From NCBI GenBank assembly GCA_017449975.1, contig JAFSYK010000057.1, positions 1-59,007 of the forward strand: a DNA stretch of 59,007 nt, read 5' to 3'. The DNA comes from Bacteroidales bacterium (GTDB lineage Bacteria > Bacteroidota > Bacteroidia > Bacteroidales > P3). Below the pieces are notes generated by a model that was not told where the DNA came from, made no database searches, and saw only the letters and a program-made list of their open reading frames with translations. This document shows, in pieces, positions 55,196 to 59,007 of this stretch (position 1 is the first letter of the stretch; each line of letters opens with the position of its first letter). The position numbers and the translations under genes are program-made.

Positions 55196-55769
55196 ATTTC
55201 TTCGGCGCCACAATCATGTGCATACGTTTGCCTTCCAGACGGGGCATCACCTCGGGTTTGCCGTACTCGAGCAGTGCCTCGGCGAATTTGAGCAGCTGCG
55301 TCTCGCCCTGCTCTTTGTAGACGATGGAGCGGCCGCGGAAGAACACCTCAACCTTTACTTTGTTGCCCTCCTGCAGGAAACGGATGGCATGCTTCAGCTT
55401 GAAGTCGAAATCATGCTCGTCGGTCTGCGGACTGAGGCGGATCTCCTTGACCACCACCTTCGACGAGTTGGCACGACGCTCTTTCTCCTTCTTCTTCTGC
55501 TCATAGAGGTACTTCTGGTACTCGATGATCTTGCACACCGGCGGATTGGCGTTGGGCGAAATCATCACCAGGTCGAGGCCGTCGGCGTAGGCACGCTGCA
55601 GGGCGTCGCGGGTGTTCATGATGGTGGGCTCCATGCCCTCACCCACTACACGCACGACAGGTTCCGTGATGCGTTCATTGATAAGATGGGCAGCCTCCTT
55701 TTTCACAGGACCCCTGCCGCGACCTTTGAAGTTCCCCTTGGGACCATTGGGATTGAACGGTGTTGCTAT
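55194..55769 (-). CDS. infC: Translation initiation factor IF-3, probable non-AUG (AUA) start
   Basis: About 191 residues if started at the ATA ending at 55769; a GTG at 55706 would give 170. The upstream 21 codons read IATPFNPNGPKGNFKGRGP, a basic, Gly/Asn-rich lead of the sort seen in Bacteroidetes IF3, and no ATG is available before the stop at 55784. The body has LINERITEPVVRVVGEGMEP, LDLVMISPNANPPVCKIIEY, KVVVKEIRLSPQTDEHDFDF and VFFRGRSIVYKE. IF3 prevents subunit joining and checks start codons; rare start codons allow autoregulation in other bacteria. Heads rpmI-rplT-rplS on the minus strand. Confidence 0.88.
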   Translation of the reverse strand: MATPFNPNGPKGNFKGRGRGPVKKEAAHLINERITEPVVRVVGEGMEPTIMNTRDALQRAYADGLDLVMISPNANPPVCKIIEYQKYLYEQKKKEKERRANSSKVVVKEIRLSPQTDEHDFDFKLKHAIRFLQEGNKVKVEVFFRGRSIVYKEQGETQLLKFAEALLEYGKPEVMPRLEGKRMHMIVAPKK

Positions 55770-55850
55770 AACTTGGTTCTCCTATTTTAAGTTTATAATC
55801 AGTTGATGCGATGCAATATTACAGAATACACCAAAATGTAATTCAAACTG

Positions 55851-55858
55851 CAAAAATA
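55851..55858 (-). promoter_or_regulatory. -7 promoter box (TATTTTTG) for infC
   Basis: Minus-strand TATTTTTG, about 82 bp upstream of the AUA start codon, allowing a leader long enough for autoregulation. Confidence 0.5.
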
Positions 55859-56087
55859 CAACTCTTTATCATTCTGACAAAATATTTTTTTCAATCGGTA
55901 GTAATTGCACCTGCAGAATCTGGATTGTTCGACCTACTGCGATGTGCGTTTTCGCCTGCTCGCACTCTGCGCTCACGAAATCTACCAATCCAACAAAATC
56001 GATACAATCAGCAAGATTTACAACATTTTACGTGCGTATCGTGTAGGCAATTTTCTCCAACCCAACGCCTATATAAAAAAAATATAG

Positions 56088-56095
56088 TATCTTTA
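56088..56095 (+). promoter_or_regulatory. -7 promoter box (TATCTTTA) for thrS
   Basis: TATCTTTA, one base off TAnnTTTG, 31 bp before the thrS ATG at 56127. Confidence 0.5.
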
Positions 56096-56126
56096 TCAAT
56101 TCAAACGATTATAAAAAAACAACGAT

Positions 56127-58070
56127 ATGAAAGTAACAATCAAACAATTAGGTTCACTTGACGTGGCTGAACCCCGCAGTATTATCGATTTGATACTGCA
56201 AATCAAGCCCGAGGAACTGAACAATTTCTGTGCCGCCAAAATCAACGGCAACGTAGTGGATTTGAGAGATGTGGTCTCGGAGGACTGCGAGATTGAACTG
56301 CTCGACAAGAACGCCCCCGAGTCGCTGCCCATCCTGCGCCACACCACCGCCCACATCATGGCAGAAGCCGTGAAGCACCTTTTCCCCGAAGCCAAACTGA
56401 CCATCGGTCCTTCGACAGACAAGGGGTTCTTCTACGACTTCGACTTCCGTCCCTTCAACCGCGAAGACCTCGACGCCATCGAGAAGGAGATGAAGTCCAT
56501 CATCAAGAAAGCCACCCGTCTGGAGCGCAAGATTGTGTCGCGCGACGAGGCCCGCAAAATCTTCGAGGAGAAGAACGAACCCTACAAACTGGAGCTGCTC
56601 GACGCCATCGCCCCCGATGCCCGCATCACCATCTACAGTCAGGACGACTTTGTGGACCTCTGCTCGGGTCCGCATCTGCTGAACACCCGCCTTATCAAGG
56701 GTTTCAAGCTGATTGCCAACTCCGCCACCTACTGGCGCGGCGACCGCAACGGCAAGTCGCTGACCCGCATCTTCGGCGTGGCCTTCTTCAGCAAGGAAGA
56801 GCTCGAGGCGCACATGGAATATCTGGAGAACATCAAGAACCGCGACCACAACAAGCTGGGCCGCGAGTTGGAGCTCTTCACCGTGGTCGATGTCATCGGC
56901 CAGGGTCTGCCGCTGTTGCTGCCCAAGGGTGCCAAGATTGTGCAGACCATGCAGCGCTGGATTGAGGACCTGGAGGACAACGAGTGGGGCTACATCCGCA
57001 CCAAGACCCCCTTCATGGCCAAGAAAGACCTCTACGAAATCTCCGGCCACTGGCAGCACTACCGTGATGGTATGTTCGTCATCGGCGACCCCGAGGACCC
57101 CGAAGTGTTGGCCCTGCGACCCATGACCTGCCCGTTCCAGTACTTCGTCTACAAGGCCAGCCCCAAGTCGTACCGCGACCTGCCGAAACGCTACAGCGAG
57201 ACCTCTACGCTGTTCCGCAACGAGGACAGCGGCGAGATGCACGGCCTGACGCGTGTGCGCCAATTCACCATCTCTGAGGGCCACCTCATCGTGCGCCCCG
57301 ACCAGATGGTCGAAGAGTTCAAGAAGTGTCTCGCTTTAGCCAAATACTGCCTGACGACCCTTGGCCTGCAGGACGACGTGACCTATCACCTCTCGAAGTG
57401 GGATCCTGCCAACACCAAGAAATACATCGGTACCGCCGAAGATTGGGAGGAAAGCCAGCAGCACATACGTGACATCCTCAACGAGCTGAACATACCGTTC
57501 GTCGAAGACGACGACGAGGCTGCCTTCTACGGCCCCAAGGTCGACATCAACGCCAAGAACGTCTACGGCAAGGAAGACACGATGATTACCGTGCAGTGGG
57601 ACGCCCTGCTGGCACCGCGCTACGACATGTTCTACATCGACCAGAACGGCAACAAGGTACGCCCGAACGTCATCCACCGCACCAGCATCGGCTGCTACGA
57701 GCGTACGCTGGCCTGGCTGATTGAGAAATACGAGGGTGCCCTGCCCACTTGGCTCATGCCCGAGCAGGTGCGTGTGCTCCCCATCTCGGAGAAATTCCTC
57801 GACTACGCCAATGCCGTCAACGCCGAGTTGGTGAAGGCAGGTGTGCGTTCCTCCGTGGACGAGCGCGACGAGAAGATTGGCTATAAGCTGCGCGACCTGC
57901 GTCTGCAGCGCATCCCCTACGCCCTCATCGTCGGACAGAAAGAGACGGACGAAGGTTTGGTCTCGGTGTGGAACCGCAAAGCCGGCGACAAAGATGCCGC
58001 CACGCTGGCCGATTTCATCAAGGAAATCCGCGAGGACATCGACACCAAAGCACTCACGCCGAAAGCGTAA
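56127..58070 (+). CDS. thrS: Threonine--tRNA ligase
   Basis: 647 residues, standard length. TGS domain at 1-65; editing domain with HTTAHIMAEAV near 72 and the later CSGPHLLNT Cys/His region; class II core with GAKIVQTMQRWIEDL, MRPMTCPFQYFVYK and RTSIGCYERTLAWLIE; anticodon-binding domain at about 545-640 (MPEQVRVLPISEKFLDYA). In most bacteria thrS is co-directional with infC-rpmI-rplT; here it is divergent. Confidence 0.98.
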   Translation: MKVTIKQLGSLDVAEPRSIIDLILQIKPEELNNFCAAKINGNVVDLRDVVSEDCEIELLDKNAPESLPILRHTTAHIMAEAVKHLFPEAKLTIGPSTDKGFFYDFDFRPFNREDLDAIEKEMKSIIKKATRLERKIVSRDEARKIFEEKNEPYKLELLDAIAPDARITIYSQDDFVDLCSGPHLLNTRLIKGFKLIANSATYWRGDRNGKSLTRIFGVAFFSKEELEAHMEYLENIKNRDHNKLGRELELFTVVDVIGQGLPLLLPKGAKIVQTMQRWIEDLEDNEWGYIRTKTPFMAKKDLYEISGHWQHYRDGMFVIGDPEDPEVLALRPMTCPFQYFVYKASPKSYRDLPKRYSETSTLFRNEDSGEMHGLTRVRQFTISEGHLIVRPDQMVEEFKKCLALAKYCLTTLGLQDDVTYHLSKWDPANTKKYIGTAEDWEESQQHIRDILNELNIPFVEDDDEAAFYGPKVDINAKNVYGKEDTMITVQWDALLAPRYDMFYIDQNGNKVRPNVIHRTSIGCYERTLAWLIEKYEGALPTWLMPEQVRVLPISEKFLDYANAVNAELVKAGVRSSVDERDEKIGYKLRDLRLQRIPYALIVGQKETDEGLVSVWNRKAGDKDAATLADFIKEIREDIDTKALTPKA

Positions 58071-58090
58071 TTTCGTATTGACGATTTCCT

Positions 58091-58132
58091 AAAACAGAAG
58101 AGCCCTGCGGTGCAGGGCTCTTCTGTTTTTTT
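58091..58132. terminator. Strong intrinsic terminator downstream of thrS
   Basis: 18-bp perfect stem (arm AAAACAGAAGAGCCCTGC), loop GGT, followed by a T tract. The A run on the other side allows function for the nitroreductase gene on the minus strand, whose stop codon abuts it. Confidence 0.9.
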
Positions 58133-58767
58133 TATATCAGCAAATCCGATAGCTGGAGTTTGGGCACGTAGTGGATGCCGTCGCGGCGGTAGTAGGCGCG
58201 TGGCGCCTCGGGCTTGGAGGGCACCAGCTCTATTTTCTCTATTCCCTTTCCAATAGCCAGCACCAATAGCGGGTCGCAGGGCAACGCCAGCGCCTCGCGT
58301 AGCGCCACCTTGTTGAAGGCTCCGATAATCAATCCGTTCAGCCCCATCGAGGCCGCTTTGAGCAACATGCTCTGGGCGGCAACGCCCAGGTCCATGTCGA
58401 CCAGCTTGGTCTCCTCGGCGACGGAACAGATGACGATAAAGGCCTCGGGTTCCGTGCCCGGCAGCGGCAGGTGCAGCTCGGGCAACGCGGCACCCATGCG
58501 CACCAGCGGCAACACACGGTCGGCACCGCTGTCACGCGTCACCAGCCGCAGGCGCAGCACCTGCTGGTTGCAGGCCGACGGGATGCGGGCACAGACGGCG
58601 GCGATGCGCTCCAGCTCGTCGCGGCTGACCACATAGTCCTTGAGGTAGCCACGCGTGCTGCGGTTGCGCAGCAGCAACTCGTCGAAGGTGGGTCCCACAC
58701 GGCGCACCTTGGTGCGTCCTGCTCCAAAACAGGACTCGTAGCGTTTTTCTAGATAATTGTCGGCCAT
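58132..58767 (-). CDS. Nitroreductase-family protein
   Basis: 211 residues. LLLRNRSTRGYLKDYVVSRD and LERIAAVCARIPSACNQQVL are the N-terminal FMN-contacting pattern (R-S-x-R ... P-S-x-x-N-x-Q). VDMDLGVAAQSMLLKAASMG then LNGLIIGAF is the conserved second half. Such enzymes are FMN-dependent NAD(P)H oxidoreductases. The N-terminal 30 residues (CFGAGRTKVRRVGPTFD) extend the usual start. Converges on thrS. Confidence 0.88.
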   Translation of the reverse strand: MADNYLEKRYESCFGAGRTKVRRVGPTFDELLLRNRSTRGYLKDYVVSRDELERIAAVCARIPSACNQQVLRLRLVTRDSGADRVLPLVRMGAALPELHLPLPGTEPEAFIVICSVAEETKLVDMDLGVAAQSMLLKAASMGLNGLIIGAFNKVALREALALPCDPLLVLAIGKGIEKIELVPSKPEAPRAYYRRDGIHYVPKLQLSDLLI

Positions 58768-58786
58768 GGGGGTGTTTTTTGGGGGG

Positions 58787-58840
58787 CTAGATTTTCTAGA
58801 GATTCTAGATTTTCTAGATTATCTAGATTTTCTAGGATTG
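58787..58840 (+). repeat. 9-bp array (CTAGATTTT), six units
   Basis: CTAGATTTT, CTAGAGATT, CTAGATTTT, CTAGATTAT, CTAGATTTT, CTAGGATTG in perfect 9-bp phase, 20 bp upstream of the nitroreductase start. The overlapping frame reading LDFLEILDFLDYLDFLGL is a by-product. Confidence 0.85.
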
Positions 58841-59007
58841 CCGTTCTCTTTTAGAAGCTGTTTAAGTTTGATTGATGAGTTTTATTATGGACATGGGCGA
58901 GCAGATTTTTTGCCTTTCCGATGGAACAATGGGGTTCCATTGTGACTGAGGAAAGGTGAAAATGATGCCGTTCATGTACTTTAAGAAAAACATTGAATTA
59001 AATTTAA
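58841..59007. other. Right-hand end of the window, no gene recognised
   Basis: Contains ACAATGG and CCATTGT arms around GGTT (near 58930) and an A/T-rich end. TAGAAGCTGTTTAAGTTT at about 58853 is reminiscent of the ends of some insertion sequences, but nothing further supports that within the window. Confidence 0.3.

Larger units (their letters stand above)
55770..56126. other. Divergent intergenic region infC/thrS
   Basis: 357 bp without a convincing gene. It holds an infC promoter box at 55851-55858 and a thrS box at 56088-56095. The middle (55890-56050) has the look of non-coding sequence with normal base composition; short frames across it show no recognisable protein. No T-box-type structure is apparent. 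Confidence 0.5.

Noticed and set aside
53989-55769. Horizontal transfer of the ribosomal protein block
   Set aside because: Base composition and sequence look native; only the gene orientation is unusual.
55770-56126. T-box or leader peptide upstream of thrS, or a small protein at 55811-56161
   Set aside because: No T-box motif or plausible anti-terminator; the frame overlaps the thrS start and has no recognisable features.
58757-58945. Small Leu-Asp-Phe repeat protein
   Set aside because: Read-through of the CTAGATTTT array, with no other coding sign.

Overview
The window is a chromosomal segment of a Bacteroidetes bacterium, most likely an uncultured, GC-rich member of the Bacteroidales. 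The evidence is the promoter style (-7 boxes reading TATCTTTG, TACCTTTG or TAAATTTG before many genes), gliding-type GldF/GldG proteins, a split transketolase, NhaD, a DUF177-rpmF pair, the large methylmalonyl-CoA mutase subunit and lipoproteins of Bacteroidetes type. Species cannot be named from the sequence alone.

Layout. 1-5111 (minus strand): a transketolase locus whose N- and C-subunit genes are separated by about 3.5 kb holding a PrsW-vWA fusion protein, a truncated four-helix-bundle gene, a truncated second copy of the C-subunit gene and a thioredoxin-like lipoprotein. 5275-26987 (mostly plus): conserved envelope and housekeeping genes: yidC, nhaD, a lysozyme-like protein, a Wzz-like protein, an O-antigen ligase, an OmpA lipoprotein (minus), a ClC channel, an M28-like peptidase, a fused gldF-gldG, a DUF4340 protein, lpxB, SpoIID/LytB, a thioredoxin, ftsY, rimO, DUF177 and rpmF. 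27058-29002: an AT-rich island with two unknown exported proteins, bounded by an 80-bp direct repeat of the rpmF 3' end plus terminator and punctuated by three near-identical palindromes. 29182-31341: methylmalonyl-CoA mutase large subunit. 31356-52223: a surface polysaccharide cluster. 52266-58767: LysE (minus), a miniature PurL-like protein, rplS/rplT/rpmI/infC (minus) divergent from thrS, and a nitroreductase.

How the genes work together. The polysaccharide cluster combines an initiating sugar transferase, an ABC exporter (Wzm/Wzt with a glycan-binding C-terminal domain), glycosyltransferases of families 2, 4 and 32, a membrane GT39-like protein, deacetylase-like domains, a FemAB/GNAT domain, and a Wza-Wzc pair with a beta-barrel protein. 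With the Wzz-like protein, O-antigen ligase and LpxB upstream, the window carries much of the machinery for making and exporting a lipid-linked surface glycan, although no Wzx flippase is seen.

The most unusual aspect is non-coding. The gaps are filled with short-period repeats: arrays in strict or near 9-bp register at six loci (1351, 33561, 36332, 41003, 54799, 58787), a 41-bp palindromic element found twice, phrase repeats built on TAACGCATTAACACATT or GGTTATTGG, and REP-like palindromes in the island. Several reach into genes, supplying stop codons, C-terminal tails or, in rimO, an internal linker. Unusual proteins include PrsW-vWA, GT4-FemAB, DUF354-deacetylase and GldF-GldG fusions, an M28 protein lacking its general base, and a PurL-derived protein that has lost much of its catalytic core.
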